This document shows, one piece after another, positions 15,720-24,460 of a stretch of DNA of 64,000 nucleotides. The notes beneath the pieces are model-generated. The model saw only the letters and a program-made list of their open reading frames with translations, was not told the DNA's origin and did not search any database. Source of the DNA: Spongiactinospora rosea (lineage in GTDB: Bacteria > Actinomycetota > Actinomycetes > Streptosporangiales > Streptosporangiaceae); the NCBI RefSeq assembly GCF_003315795.1, contig NZ_QMEY01000002.1, positions 620,001-684,000 on the forward strand, in the 5' to 3' direction. A program made the translations under genes and the position numbers. The stretch's first letter is position 1; every line of letters starts with the position of its first letter.

Positions 15720-16388
15720 TCATGACAGCATCCGGTCCAGCAACCGGCCGAGAAGGGCGCGCCCGGTCTGCTCCACGACGTCCGCCTCCCCGGGGTCGAG
15801 TTTCACGTCCTCCGGCAGGTGCGGCGTGACGGCGTCGCGCAGGCCGCCGTCGAGTTCCACGTGGAACTGCAGGCCGTACGCCCGGTCCCCGGCCCGGAAC
15901 GCCTGGTTGGCGTAGTTCGCGGACTGGGCCAGCCGTACCGTGCCCGGCGGCGCGGTGAACGTGTCGCCGTGCCAGTGGAACACCGGCAGCAGCCGTCCCA
16001 CCGGGCCGAACACCGGGTCGCGCAGCCCGTCCTCGGTCAGCGAGACCGTGCCGAGGCCGATCTCCGGGGCCGGCCCCTGGAGGATCTCCGCGCCCAGCGC
16101 GGCGGCCATGAGCTGCGCGCCCAGGCAGACGCCGAGCACGGGCATCCCGCGCTTGACCGCCTCGGCGAGCAGCGCCCGCTCGGTGGCCAGGTGCGGGTGA
16201 TCGTCGTCGTCGAGCGCGCCCATCGGGCCGCCCATCACCACCAGGCCGTCGATCTCGTCCACGGTGGGAAGCGCGTCGCCGAGGTACGGTTTGCGCGTTT
16301 CGAGTACGACGCCGCGTTCGGCCGCGACGGACGCGATGCCGCCCGGCCCTTCGAAGTCGATGTGCTGCACCACTAACCAGTTCGTCAT
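15720..16388 (-). CDS. Class I glutamine amidotransferase-like protein
   Basis: A 222-residue stand-alone type 1 GATase. The nucleophile elbow is GVCLGAQLMAAALG (Cys about residue 87). The catalytic His and Glu are in GLQFHVELDG, and an oxyanion segment is VVMGGPMGALDDD. It resembles the YfeJ/GuaA-like amidotransferases of unknown partner. AAGGAGG precedes the ATG at 16388. Probably cotranscribed with the MOSC gene; divergent from the protoglobin. Confidence 0.85.
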   Translation of the reverse strand: MTNWLVVQHIDFEGPGGIASVAAERGVVLETRKPYLGDALPTVDEIDGLVVMGGPMGALDDDDHPHLATERALLAEAVKRGMPVLGVCLGAQLMAAALGAEILQGPAPEIGLGTVSLTEDGLRDPVFGPVGRLLPVFHWHGDTFTAPPGTVRLAQSANYANQAFRAGDRAYGLQFHVELDGGLRDAVTPHLPEDVKLDPGEADVVEQTGRALLGRLLDRMLS

Positions 16389-16443
16389 GCGAGCCCTCCT
16401 TGACCCTGCCGTGCCGTGTGGTCCATGATGCCCACTATAAACA

Positions 16444-16454
16444 TAGGAGTCCTA
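16444..16454. promoter_or_regulatory. Short palindrome in AT-rich promoter of protoglobin
   Basis: TAGGA-g-TCCTA is centred between two ACTATA copies spaced 17 bp apart. It lies 19 bp before the protoglobin start, in the gap to the divergent amidotransferase. A candidate binding site for a redox or nitric-oxide responsive repressor; the family cannot be named. Confidence 0.35.
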
Positions 16455-16472
16455 ACTATATGAGGAGGATCG

Positions 16473-17051
16473 GTGTCGGTCATCGACGGGTACACCTACG
16501 GCCAGAACGCGACGTCCCCGGTCACGCTTGACGACCTCTCGGACCTGCGGGCGAGCGTCCTGTTCGGTCCGGACGACGAAGAGGCGCTGCGCCTGGCGGG
16601 CGATGTGCTGGAGAGCCAGGTCGAAGACGTCCTGGACGTCTGGTACGGCTTCGTCGGCGCCAACCCGCACCTGCTGGCCTCGTTCTCCACGCCCGAGGGT
16701 CAGCCTGTGGAGCAGTACCTCGCCCGGGTGCGCGTCCGCTTCGGGCAGTGGATCCTGGACACCTGCCGCCGGCCGTACGACCAGAGCTGGCTCGACTACC
16801 AGCACGAGATCGGCCTGCGTCACACGTCCGCGAAGAAGAACCACACCGACTCGGCCAACGCCCCGTCCTACGTGGCGCTGCGCCACGTCATCGCGCTGAT
16901 CTACCCGATCACCGCCACGATCCGGCCGTTCCTGGAGCGCAAGGGCCACTCCGCCGAGCAGGTCGAGGCCATGTTCCAGGCGTGGTTCAAGGCCGTCGTC
17001 CTCCAGGTCGCGCTGTGGGCCCGTGCCTACGGCGACGGCAAGGAGTGGTGA
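16473..17051 (+). CDS. Protoglobin-type haem protein
   Basis: A 192-residue single-domain protoglobin (globin fold with an extra N-terminal helix) that binds O2, CO or NO. The family pattern is clear: an N-terminal YTYGQ segment, WYGFVGANPHLLASF, then SWLDYQHEIGLRHTSAKKNHTD, which holds the proximal-helix histidine candidates. FLERKGHSAEQVEAMFQAWFKAVVLQVALWA forms the last helices. The GTG start has AGGAGGA 4-10 nt upstream. It is not fused to a signalling domain, so it is an oxygen/NO carrier or detoxifier rather than a chemoreceptor. Confidence 0.88.
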   Translation: MSVIDGYTYGQNATSPVTLDDLSDLRASVLFGPDDEEALRLAGDVLESQVEDVLDVWYGFVGANPHLLASFSTPEGQPVEQYLARVRVRFGQWILDTCRRPYDQSWLDYQHEIGLRHTSAKKNHTDSANAPSYVALRHVIALIYPITATIRPFLERKGHSAEQVEAMFQAWFKAVVLQVALWARAYGDGKEW

Positions 17052-17069
17052 CGGCGAACCACCTGTGGC

Positions 17070-17105
17070 CGCGCTCCGGGGGGAAGCCGAGGGCCGGAGC
17101 GCGGT
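17070..17105 (+). terminator. Strong GC hairpin after protoglobin
   Basis: CCGCGCTCCGG (17070-17080) pairs perfectly over 11 bp with CCGGAGCGCGG (17095-17105) across a 14-nt loop, 18 nt after the protoglobin stop. No U-tract, as is common in high-GC actinobacteria. Confidence 0.65.
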
Positions 17106-17162
17106 CATCCGCATGACCGCTGACAATGAGGCATCGATAGCTTCTATGCCCCGAAGGCGGAC

Positions 17163-17795
17163 ATGTCAGAGCAACATCCACTCCTTGATTACTTCCTGAA
17201 CGCCGCCGACGGTCGTTTCCCCGAAGCCGACGGCGGGGCCACCGTGGTCCCGGCGCTGCCGGATGGGCTGGAGTGCTCGGTGGCCTTCACGGGGCACGCT
17301 GTGGTCGCCACCGCGCTGCCGTACCGGGAGATCGAGGCCCACCGGCCCGATGGCTACGGGGCCTGCCTGGCCCCCGGCTTCCTGTGCCACCTCGCGGGGC
17401 CGCAGGGCTGGGTCGGCGTCACCGACGTCACCCTGGTCGCCCGCGGCACGGGCGGCCCTCCGCGCCTGCCCGAACGCGCCGACGCCGACCGCCATCCACG
17501 CGTACGGTTCGCCCGCGAGACCCGCGGCGCGGTACGCGTTCACGGCGACGCCCGCGGCCTGGTCACCCTCGCCCACGGCCTGGCCGGCCGCCTCGAACTC
17601 GGCATCGAGGCCACCCGCCCCGGCCAGGGCACCGGCGCCGCCCTCCTCCGCGACGCACTCACCCTTATCCCCGCGGGCCACCCCATCTTCGCCGCCATCG
17701 CCCCCGGCAACGCCCGCTCCCTCCGGAGCTTCCTCACCACCGGCTTCACCCCCATCGGCAGCGAAGCCCTGATCCGCCCAGCCCGCCCCAGATAG
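17163..17795 (+). CDS. GNAT-fold acetyltransferase
   Basis: A 210-residue protein whose C-terminal half has the GNAT acetyl-CoA loop, LGIEATRPGQGTGAALLRDA (about residues 143-162). It is followed by IAPGNARSLRSFLTTGFTPIGSE, the typical beta-bulge region. The N-terminal half (AHRPDGYGACLAPGFLCHLAG) is not standard GNAT and may form a second degenerate copy of the fold. Weak ribosome site (GAAGG). Converges on the helicase gene, 8 bp apart. Acceptor unknown. Confidence 0.72.
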   Translation: MSEQHPLLDYFLNAADGRFPEADGGATVVPALPDGLECSVAFTGHAVVATALPYREIEAHRPDGYGACLAPGFLCHLAGPQGWVGVTDVTLVARGTGGPPRLPERADADRHPRVRFARETRGAVRVHGDARGLVTLAHGLAGRLELGIEATRPGQGTGAALLRDALTLIPAGHPIFAAIAPGNARSLRSFLTTGFTPIGSEALIRPARPR

Positions 17796-17803
17796 CGGGG
17801 GTT

Positions 17804-19486
17804 TCAGCGGCGGGGGGTGTGGCGTTCGCGGCGGATGGTGGGTTTGCGGCCCTTGATGGTGGTGCGGCGGAGGGCGTGGATGACGTCTTCGGCGGCGTTT
17901 TCCGGGACCTCTACCAGGGAGAAGCGGTCGGAGATCTCGATGGCGCCGATGTCGCGGCCGCTCAGGCGGGATTCGCCGGTGATCGCGCCGACCAGGTCCT
18001 GGGGGCGGACGCCCGCGTTGCGGCCGAGGCCGAGGAAGAGGCGGACCATGCCGCGGCTCGGGGCGAAGTCGCGCCACTTCTGGCCGCCGCCCGGCTCGCG
18101 GCGGGCGCGCTTGTCCTGGACAGGGCGCTGGGCGGGCTCGGGGATCTCCTCCTCGTCGAGGGAGCCGCCGCCGGACTCGTGGGTGAGCTTGACCGCAGCG
18201 AGGGCCACGTCCATCAGCTCGAACTCGTCGGTCAGCGACTCGATCACGACCCGGTAGGTCTCCAGGTCGTCCTGGAGCAGGGTCTCCTCCAGCGCGGCCC
18301 GGGTCAGCTCCAGGCGGCGGGCGTGCAGGTCGGCGACGGTGGGCATCTTCTCGACGCTGATCCGCTGACCGGTGGCCCGCTCGATGGCCTTGAGCATGCG
18401 GTGCTCGCGCGGCTCGGCCAGCGTCAGGGCCACGCCCTCGCGGCCCGCCCGGCCGACGCGGCCGATGCGGTGGACGTACGACTCGGGCGCGGAGGGCACG
18501 TTGTAGTTGACGACGTGGGTGAGCTGTTCGACGTCGAGGCCGCGGGCGGCCACGTCGGTGGCGACCAGCAGGTCGGCCGTGCCGTTGCGCAGCCGGGTCA
18601 TCACCCGGTCGCGCTGCTCCTGGCTCATCCCGCCGTGCAGCGCCTCGGCGCGGTAGCCGCGGCCGTTCAGCGTCTCGGTGAGCTGGTCGACCTCCTCGCG
18701 GGTGCGGCAGAAGACCAGGGCGGCGGTGGGGGCCTCGACGTCGAGCAGGCGGCCGAGCGCCGCGGGCTTGTACGCGCGGGCGACCACGTAGGCGCTCTGG
18801 CGTACCAGCGGGGCGGTGCCGGGCTCGGCGGGCTCGCGCCGGATCTCGATGCGGACCGGGTCGCTCAGGTGGCGGCGGGCGATGCCGTTGATGCGCGGCG
18901 GGACCGTCGCCGAGAACAGCACGGTCTGGCGGTCTTCGGGGGTCGCCTGGAGGATCTCCTCGATGTCGTCGGCGAAGCCCATGTCGAGCATCTCGTCGGC
19001 CTCGTCCAGCACGACCGTGCGCACGCCGCCGAGTCGGAGGGTGCCCCTGGCGATGTGGTCGAGCGCCCGCCCGGGGGTCGCGATCACGACGTCGACGCCG
19101 CGCTTGAGCGCCTGCAACTGGCGGCCGATCGGGGCCCCGCCGTAGATCGGGAGGGTGCGCGCGCCGAGGTCGCGGCCGTAGCGGTGGAACGCCTCCGACA
19201 CCTGCACGGCCAGCTCGCGGGTGGGTACGAGGACCAGCGCCACCGGGTCGCCGTCACCGTCGCGCGGCGGGATGCCCTGGAGCACCGGCAGCGCGAACGC
19301 GGCGGTCTTGCCGGTGCCGGTGGCCGCCTGCCCGAGCAGGTCGCGCCCCTCCAGCAACGGCGGGATCGCCTCGCACTGGATCGGGGTGGGCTCCTCGTAC
19401 CCCAGTGCGGACAGGGCGTTCAGCAGCTCGGGTCGCAGGGTCAGATCGGCGAAGCTGGCTGTGTCCTCGGACGCTTCCACGGTCAT
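17804..19486 (-). CDS. deaD: DEAD-box RNA helicase
   Basis: A 560-residue ATP-dependent RNA helicase of the DeaD/CsdA group, expected to remodel structured RNA in ribosome assembly or decay, often cold-induced. In order: Q motif (FADLTLRPELL, about residue 12), Walker A ATGTGKT, PTRELA, TPGR, VLDEADEML, SAT, then helicase C with FCRTREEVDQL, HGGMSQEQRDRV and HRIGRVGRAGR. A C-terminal DbpA-type RNA-binding domain follows (about 485-560, with LGRNAGVRPQDLVGAI). The ATG at 19486 has GGAGGAGG well placed; a start 15 codons upstream is less likely. Confidence 0.93.
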   Translation of the reverse strand: MTVEASEDTASFADLTLRPELLNALSALGYEEPTPIQCEAIPPLLEGRDLLGQAATGTGKTAAFALPVLQGIPPRDGDGDPVALVLVPTRELAVQVSEAFHRYGRDLGARTLPIYGGAPIGRQLQALKRGVDVVIATPGRALDHIARGTLRLGGVRTVVLDEADEMLDMGFADDIEEILQATPEDRQTVLFSATVPPRINGIARRHLSDPVRIEIRREPAEPGTAPLVRQSAYVVARAYKPAALGRLLDVEAPTAALVFCRTREEVDQLTETLNGRGYRAEALHGGMSQEQRDRVMTRLRNGTADLLVATDVAARGLDVEQLTHVVNYNVPSAPESYVHRIGRVGRAGREGVALTLAEPREHRMLKAIERATGQRISVEKMPTVADLHARRLELTRAALEETLLQDDLETYRVVIESLTDEFELMDVALAAVKLTHESGGGSLDEEEIPEPAQRPVQDKRARREPGGGQKWRDFAPSRGMVRLFLGLGRNAGVRPQDLVGAITGESRLSGRDIGAIEISDRFSLVEVPENAAEDVIHALRRTTIKGRKPTIRRERHTPRR

Positions 19487-19543
19487 CGTCCGCGCCTCCT
19501 CCAAGATCAGTAATGGACAAGGCCGGTTCACTGTATCGGATGA

Positions 19544-21067
19544 TTACGATAGGCCACTCCCCGCCCACCCATTATCGGCCAATGCGCCCGCGAGGTGTTC
19601 GGCGAGGGCCACGACCGGCAGATTGGTGGTGGCCCGCGGGATGACCGGCATGATCGAGGCGTCGATGACCCACAGGTTGTCGCTGCCGTGCACGCGCCCG
19701 GCCGGGTCCACCACCGCGCCCGCCGCCGGGTCGGGGCCGAGCGCGCAGGTGCCCACCGGGTGCCAGTAGTGCGCGGCGGACGCGCGCAGCCGGTCCGGCC
19801 TCGGGTCGGCGGTGAACTCGTCCAGCGGCTCGCCGAGCAGCGGGCCCAGCGCCGCCGAGGCCGCCATGCTCCGGCACAGCTCGACGCCGTCCCACAGCGC
19901 CGCGAGGTCGGCGTCGTCGGTCAGGTACGCGTGGTCGATCACGGGCCTGGCCAGCGGGTCGGGCGAGGTGAGCCGGAGCGTCCCGCGCGAGCGCGGAGTG
20001 AGGCAGGCGGCGGGCAGCACGCACATCCAGCCGTCGTCCGTGCGGCCGGTCCACGGGAGCAGGTGCAGGTCGTACGGCTCGCGTCCGGCGGCCGAGCGGG
20101 CCTTGCCGATCACCTGCTCGTCCGGCAGGGGCCGCAGCCGCGCGTGGTCGGTGAGCCTGCGGGCGAGTTCGGGACCGGCGGCGTAGCGGAGTTCGGCCAT
20201 GGGGTGGTCGTGCAGGTTGCGGCCGACGCCGGGCAGGTCGAGCACGGGCCGTACGCCGAGCGCGCGCAGTTCGCCCGCCGGGCCGACGCCGCTGCGCAGC
20301 AGCACCTCCGGGCTGCCGTACGCGCCACCGCACAACACGAACCGATCGGCCTCCACGACCAGCCGGTCCGCGCCGCGCAGCAGGTGCAGCCGGCGCACCG
20401 CCGGCCCGTCGAACTCCAGCCGGTCGGCCACCGCCCGGTCGATGACCCGCAGCCGGGCCTCCTCGCGCACCGGATCGAGATAGGCGAACCCGGTGTTCCA
20501 GCGCACGCCGCCGGGGTTGTTCACCGGCGAGGGGCCGCAGCCCGCGCCGCCGTACAGGTCGTCCAGGTCGTCCGTGCGCGGCAGGCCGCATTCGACCATG
20601 GCGGCCATCGCGGCGGCCTGGAAGGGCGTGAGCTGGTCGTCGTCGTCATGCCGGACGCGCAGCCGGGCCGCGCTCTCCTTGAACGCCCCGGCCAGCGTCT
20701 CCCCGGTCCAGGTCAGCCCCCACGCCAGGTAGTCGGAGGCGAGCCCGGCGGTCTGCGAGCAGCCGTTGTGCGCGGAGCAGCCGCCGACCACCTGGGCCCG
20801 CTCGAACGCCAGCTCGGCGCCGGGGGCAGCGCCGGGACCGCGGTAGCCCCAGTCGTGGGTCTCCGGCAGCGTCGTGCTGTCCAGCAGCTCGCGCGGCCAG
20901 TGCCCGGCGGCCAGCGGCCCGTAGTCCGGACCGGCCTCGATGACCACCACGGACAGGGAGGTGTTCTCGATCAGCCGCCCGGCGACGACCGCCCCGGCCG
21001 TGCCGCCGCCGATGACCGCGACATCCGCGCGCACGAGCTGGTCTGGGACGTTCCTGGCGCTTACCAT
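19544..21067 (-). CDS. GMC family FAD-dependent oxidoreductase
   Basis: A 507-residue glucose-methanol-choline oxidoreductase that oxidises an alcohol with FAD. It has the Rossmann motif VIGGGTAGAVVAGRL (about residues 18-32), EAGPD, the FAD-contacting QVVGGCSAHNGCS, LPGVGRNLHDHP, and the catalytic region HYWHPVGTCALG with the active-site His. The closing signature is NLWVIDASIMPVIPRATTNLP. There is no ribosome site: TAAACT (-10) lies exactly 6 nt before the ATG, so translation is probably leaderless. It is divergent from the DJ-1 gene, and the shared operator ties it to the 21-42 kb catabolic regulon. Substrate unknown; choline-like or alkanol substrates are both possible. Confidence 0.88.
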   Translation of the reverse strand: MVSARNVPDQLVRADVAVIGGGTAGAVVAGRLIENTSLSVVVIEAGPDYGPLAAGHWPRELLDSTTLPETHDWGYRGPGAAPGAELAFERAQVVGGCSAHNGCSQTAGLASDYLAWGLTWTGETLAGAFKESAARLRVRHDDDDQLTPFQAAAMAAMVECGLPRTDDLDDLYGGAGCGPSPVNNPGGVRWNTGFAYLDPVREEARLRVIDRAVADRLEFDGPAVRRLHLLRGADRLVVEADRFVLCGGAYGSPEVLLRSGVGPAGELRALGVRPVLDLPGVGRNLHDHPMAELRYAAGPELARRLTDHARLRPLPDEQVIGKARSAAGREPYDLHLLPWTGRTDDGWMCVLPAACLTPRSRGTLRLTSPDPLARPVIDHAYLTDDADLAALWDGVELCRSMAASAALGPLLGEPLDEFTADPRPDRLRASAAHYWHPVGTCALGPDPAAGAVVDPAGRVHGSDNLWVIDASIMPVIPRATTNLPVVALAEHLAGALADNGWAGSGLS

Positions 21068-21073
21068 GGAGGG

Positions 21074-21098
21074 AGTTTAATCGATCGAACGATAAAAT
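21074..21098. promoter_or_regulatory. Divergent promoters with TetR-type operator 1
   Basis: A 22-bp dyad (21076-21097) has the core ATCGATCGAACGAT with TTT and AAA flanks. It overlaps the minus-strand -10 TAAACT (21074-21079) of the GMC gene and the plus-strand -10 TAAAAT (21093-21098) of the DJ-1 gene. It shares TCGAACGAT with the sites at 37713 and 40581. Confidence 0.7.
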
Positions 21099-21112
21099 CA
21101 ACGGAAGAGCAG

Positions 21113-21790
21113 GTGCCGAACGTGGACGTCGCCATCTTCATCTACGACGGATTCACCGCCTTGGACGTGACAGGGCCGTTCGAGGTGCTGAGCCGCCTGC
21201 CGGACGCCAAGGTGCGGTTCGTGTCCGCGACGCCGGGGATGGTCGCCGCCGACCAGCCGGGCTTCGGGCTGGTCGCCGAGCCACTGGACAGCATGCCGCG
21301 CCCGGACCTGCTGGTGGTCTCCGGCGGCAGCACCACCACGCGCTACCTGGCCGACGAGACGATCCTGTCCTGGCTGCGCCAGGTGCACGAGACCACCGTC
21401 TGGACGACCTCGGTCTGCACCGGCTCGATGCTGCTCGGCGCGGCGGGCCTGCTCCAGGGCCGCCGCGCCACGACGTTCTGGTACGAGCTGGAGAGCATGC
21501 GCTGTTTCGGGGCAGAGCCGGTGTCGGAACGGGTGGTCGAGGACGGGAAGATCATCACGGCGGCCGGGGTCTCCTCCGGCATCGACATGGCGCTGACGGT
21601 CTGCGACCGGCTCCAGGGCGCCCGGTACGCCCAGGCGGTGCAGCTCGGCATCGAGTACGACCCGCAGCCGCCGCACGACTCCGGCTCGGTGGAGAAGGCC
21701 CCGGCCGAGATCACGCAGTTCATGCGGGACGCCCTGTCCCGCTCCTACGGCCCCTCGTGGGCCCAGCTCACGGCCTCCGAAGCCAAGTGA
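21113..21790 (+). CDS. DJ-1/PfpI family protein, isonitrile hydratase-like
   Basis: A 225-residue DJ-1/PfpI protein closest in pattern to cyclohexyl-isocyanide hydratase (InhA). It has VAIFIYDGFTALDVTGPFEVL at the N-terminus and the nucleophile region TTSVCTGSMLLGAAGLLQGR (Cys about residue 104), followed by the family's ATTFW. ITAAGVSSGIDMAL lies near 145. The GTG at 21113 is preferred since GGAAGAG precedes it; GTG 21122 is the alternative. Activity on isonitriles is a family-based guess; glyoxalase-like or regulatory roles are possible. Its last 46 bp overlap the end of the converging ABC gene. Confidence 0.8.
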   Translation: MPNVDVAIFIYDGFTALDVTGPFEVLSRLPDAKVRFVSATPGMVAADQPGFGLVAEPLDSMPRPDLLVVSGGSTTTRYLADETILSWLRQVHETTVWTTSVCTGSMLLGAAGLLQGRRATTFWYELESMRCFGAEPVSERVVEDGKIITAAGVSSGIDMALTVCDRLQGARYAQAVQLGIEYDPQPPHDSGSVEKAPAEITQFMRDALSRSYGPSWAQLTASEAK

Positions 21791-22716
21791 CAGACGGCCC
21801 GCCGGCCGCCCCGCCGTACCTCCGGCGGGGCGGTCGTGCGGCAGCGTTCCTCCGCCGCCGGGCAGCGCGGATGGAACCGGCAGCCGGACGGCAGGTGCAG
21901 CGGGCTCGGCGGCTCGCCCAGCGGCGGGCCTCCGGGCCGCCGCCGATCGCGCGAGGGCACCGCGTCGAGCAGGACGCGCGTGTACGGATGGCCGGGGTTC
22001 GCGAAGACGTCCGCCACCGGCCCCTCCTCCACGATGGCCCCCAGGTACATCACCGCCACCCGGTCGCACAGCCCGCGTACCGTGGCCAGGTCGTGGGAGA
22101 TGAACAGCACCGTCAGGCCGAGCCGTTCGCGCAGCTCGCGCAGCAGGTTGAGCACCGCCCCGGCCACGGACGCGTCCAGCGCGGCCACCGCCTCGTCGGC
22201 GACCAGCACGTCCGGCTCCACGGCGAGCGCGCGGGCGATGGCGACGCGCTGCCGCTGCCCGCCGGACAGTTCGCGCGGCCGTACGCGCAGGTGCTCCTCG
22301 CCCAGGCCGACCATGCCGAGCAGTTCACGGACCCGGGGGCCGACCTGATCGGCGGGGACGGCCCGATGCGCGCGCAGCGGTTCGGCCAGCGTCTGGAACA
22401 CCGTGCGGCGCGGATCGAGGGACGACCCCGGGTCCTGGTAGATCATCTGGACCCGGCGGCGCATGCCCGGTGGCCGCCGCTTCGGCGTGGGCAGGCCGTC
22501 CAGCAGGACCCTGCCGTCCGTCGGGCGGGCGTGGCCGACGATCGCCCGGCCGAGCGTGGACTTGCCGCACCCGCTCTCCCCCACCAGCCCCAGGATCTCG
22601 CCCTTGGCGAGAGTCAGGTCGGCCCCGTCCACCGCGCGGACGCTGCGGGACCGCAGCAGCCCGGTCCGCACGGCGTAGTTCACGGTCAGGTTCTCCACGC
22701 GTACCGGCTCGCTCAT
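21745..22716 (-). CDS. Oligopeptide-type ABC importer ATPase (DppF-like), system 1
   Basis: A 323-residue ATPase of a Dpp/Opp/Nik importer. Walker A GESGCGKST (about residue 50), Q-loop YQDPGSSLDPR, signature LSGGQRQRV, Walker B VLVADEAVAALD, and H-loop FISHD. The C-terminal oligo_HPY-type region has the Cys-rich CRFHPRCPAAEERC. Last gene of a five-gene operon (binding protein, two permeases, two ATPases) with ATGA overlaps. AAGGAG precedes its start. Confidence 0.9.
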   Translation of the reverse strand: MSEPVRVENLTVNYAVRTGLLRSRSVRAVDGADLTLAKGEILGLVGESGCGKSTLGRAIVGHARPTDGRVLLDGLPTPKRRPPGMRRRVQMIYQDPGSSLDPRRTVFQTLAEPLRAHRAVPADQVGPRVRELLGMVGLGEEHLRVRPRELSGGQRQRVAIARALAVEPDVLVADEAVAALDASVAGAVLNLLRELRERLGLTVLFISHDLATVRGLCDRVAVMYLGAIVEEGPVADVFANPGHPYTRVLLDAVPSRDRRRPGGPPLGEPPSPLHLPSGCRFHPRCPAAEERCRTTAPPEVRRGGRRAVCHLASEAVSWAHEGP

Positions 22717-23642
22717 GCGTGCTCCTTGGGACGGATCGAGTGCACGCACGACGAGCGGTGCAGCAGGTCGAGCGCGTGGACGCCGGGCACCTGACCCCGG
22801 CAGGCCGCGTCGTCATGGCCGCAGCGCGGCAGGAAGCGGCAGGCGGGGGTGTAGGCCGCCGGGTCGGGCGGGGTGCCCGGGATCGGGCGGAACGGGCCCA
22901 CCGGCCCGTCCAGCGCGGGGACCGCGCTGATCAGGGCCCGGGTGTACGGGTGCCGCGGCCGGTCCAGCACCTCGGCGGCCGGGCCCGCCTCGATGATCTG
23001 CCCGGCGTACATCACCGCCACCACGTCGGCGACCTGGCGGATCACCGCCACATCGTGGCTGACCAGGACGACGCCGAGCCCTCGTTCGGCGCGGGCGGTG
23101 TCCAGCAGCCGCAGGATCTCGGCCTGCAAGGTCACGTCCAGCGCGGTGGTCGGCTCGTCGCACAGCAGGACGCGCGGGTCGGTGGCCAGGGCCAGCGCGA
23201 TGGCGACCCGCTGGCGGGTGCCGCCGCTGAGTTCGTGCGGGTAGGCCCGCAGCCGCAGCTCCGGGTCCGGTACGCCGACGGCGGCGAGCAGTTCCGCCGC
23301 CTGCCGCCGGGCGGCGGCCCGCGTGCCGCCGCGCCGCCGCCGCACGACGTCGGCGAGGAAGCTCCCGACGCGCATGGTGGGGTCCAGGGAGGCGTGGGAG
23401 TCCTGGAAGACCATCGCGAGCCCGTCGCGGCCCACACGGATGTCGCCGCCGGTACGCGTGGCACCGGGCGGCAGCAGTCCCATCGTGGCCCGCAGGGTGA
23501 GCGACTTGCCGCAGCCCGACTCGCCGACGATGCCCAGGCACTGCCCGGCCCCGACCGCGAAGGACACGCCGTCGAGCACGGTCAGCTCGGTGCCGCGCCT
23601 GCGTACGGTGACGCGCAGCTCGTCCACGGCGAGCAGTGTCAT
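22713..23642 (-). CDS. Oligopeptide-type ABC importer ATPase (DppD-like), system 1
   Basis: A 309-residue ATPase pairing with the previous one. Walker A GESGCGKSL, Q-loop FQDSHASLDPT, signature LSGGTRQRV (Thr in place of Gln), Walker B VLLCDEPTTALD, H-loop SHD. The C-terminal Cys motif reads CRFLPRCGHDDAAC. Overlaps its neighbours by 4 bp on both sides, implying translational coupling. Confidence 0.9.
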   Translation of the reverse strand: MTLLAVDELRVTVRRRGTELTVLDGVSFAVGAGQCLGIVGESGCGKSLTLRATMGLLPPGATRTGGDIRVGRDGLAMVFQDSHASLDPTMRVGSFLADVVRRRRGGTRAAARRQAAELLAAVGVPDPELRLRAYPHELSGGTRQRVAIALALATDPRVLLCDEPTTALDVTLQAEILRLLDTARAERGLGVVLVSHDVAVIRQVADVVAVMYAGQIIEAGPAAEVLDRPRHPYTRALISAVPALDGPVGPFRPIPGTPPDPAAYTPACRFLPRCGHDDAACRGQVPGVHALDLLHRSSCVHSIRPKEHA

Positions 23643-24460
23643 CCCGCCTCACCGCCCTCGTTGAACCGATCGGCGAGCGCCGCGACGCTCGATCCGATCA
23701 CGATGATCATCAGTCCGGGGAACGCCGCCAGCCACCAGTGGCTGCGCAGCAGGACCTGGGCCTCGGCCACCATCGCGCCGAGTTCCGGGGTCCCGGCCTC
23801 GACGCCGAGCCCGAAGAACGACAGGACCGCGATGCCCTGGAGCGCCAGCCCCATGTCGGTGGTCAGGTAGACCAGGGACTGGCGCAGCGAGTTCGGCAGT
23901 ACGTGCCTGACCAGGACCGTGGTGTGCGACAGTCCCAGCAGGTAGGAGGCCGAGACGTAGTCGCGCTCGCGCACCCGGCGCACCTCGGTGCGGATCAGCC
24001 GGGCGTACACGATCCAGCCCAGCGTGCCGAACGCGACCAGCAGGGACGGCGTCCCCGGCCCGAGCACGAACACGAACGCGATCAGCAGCACGTACACGGG
24101 CAGCGCCTGGAAGATGTCGGCCGTCCAGCGCACCGCCGCGTCCAGCAGCCCGCCGTAGTATCCGGCCAGCGCGCCGATCACCGTGCCCACCAGCATCGGC
24201 AGGCCCGCCGCGAACACCATCAGCAGCAGGTCGGTGCGCAGCGCGTACAGCATCCGGGACAGCACGTCGCGGCCCAGCGCGTCCGTGCCGAGCGGATGGG
24301 CGGCGCTCGGCGGCCGGAGCTGGTCCAGTGTCTGTTGCGCCGGGTCGGCCGGGCTCAGCACGGGCGCGAAGATCGCGGCGAGGATCACCAGCGCCAGCAA
24401 CGTCACCGCGACCCAGCGCACCCGGCCGCGGCGCGCCCACATGAAGGTCACCGCCGTCAT
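23639..24460 (-). CDS. ABC importer permease (DppC-like), system 1
   Basis: A 273-residue inner-membrane permease. An N-terminal helix (VAVTLLALVILAAIFAPVL) is followed by the HPLGTDALGRDVLSRMLYALR segment typical of DppC. The BPD_transp_1 core then has five further helices with the EAA-like loop YVSASYLLGLSHTTVLVRHVLPNS. The ATG at 24460 overlaps the upstream stop (ATGA); a GTG two codons earlier is less likely. Confidence 0.9.
   Translation of the reverse strand: MTAVTFMWARRGRVRWVAVTLLALVILAAIFAPVLSPADPAQQTLDQLRPPSAAHPLGTDALGRDVLSRMLYALRTDLLLMVFAAGLPMLVGTVIGALAGYYGGLLDAAVRWTADIFQALPVYVLLIAFVFVLGPGTPSLLVAFGTLGWIVYARLIRTEVRRVRERDYVSASYLLGLSHTTVLVRHVLPNSLRQSLVYLTTDMGLALQGIAVLSFFGLGVEAGTPELGAMVAEAQVLLRSHWWLAAFPGLMIIVIGSSVAALADRFNEGGEAG

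Noticed and set aside
17273..19513. Open frame of 746 codons on the plus strand
   Set aside because: Overlaps the GNAT in another frame and is antisense to the DEAD-box helicase, whose motifs are unambiguous.
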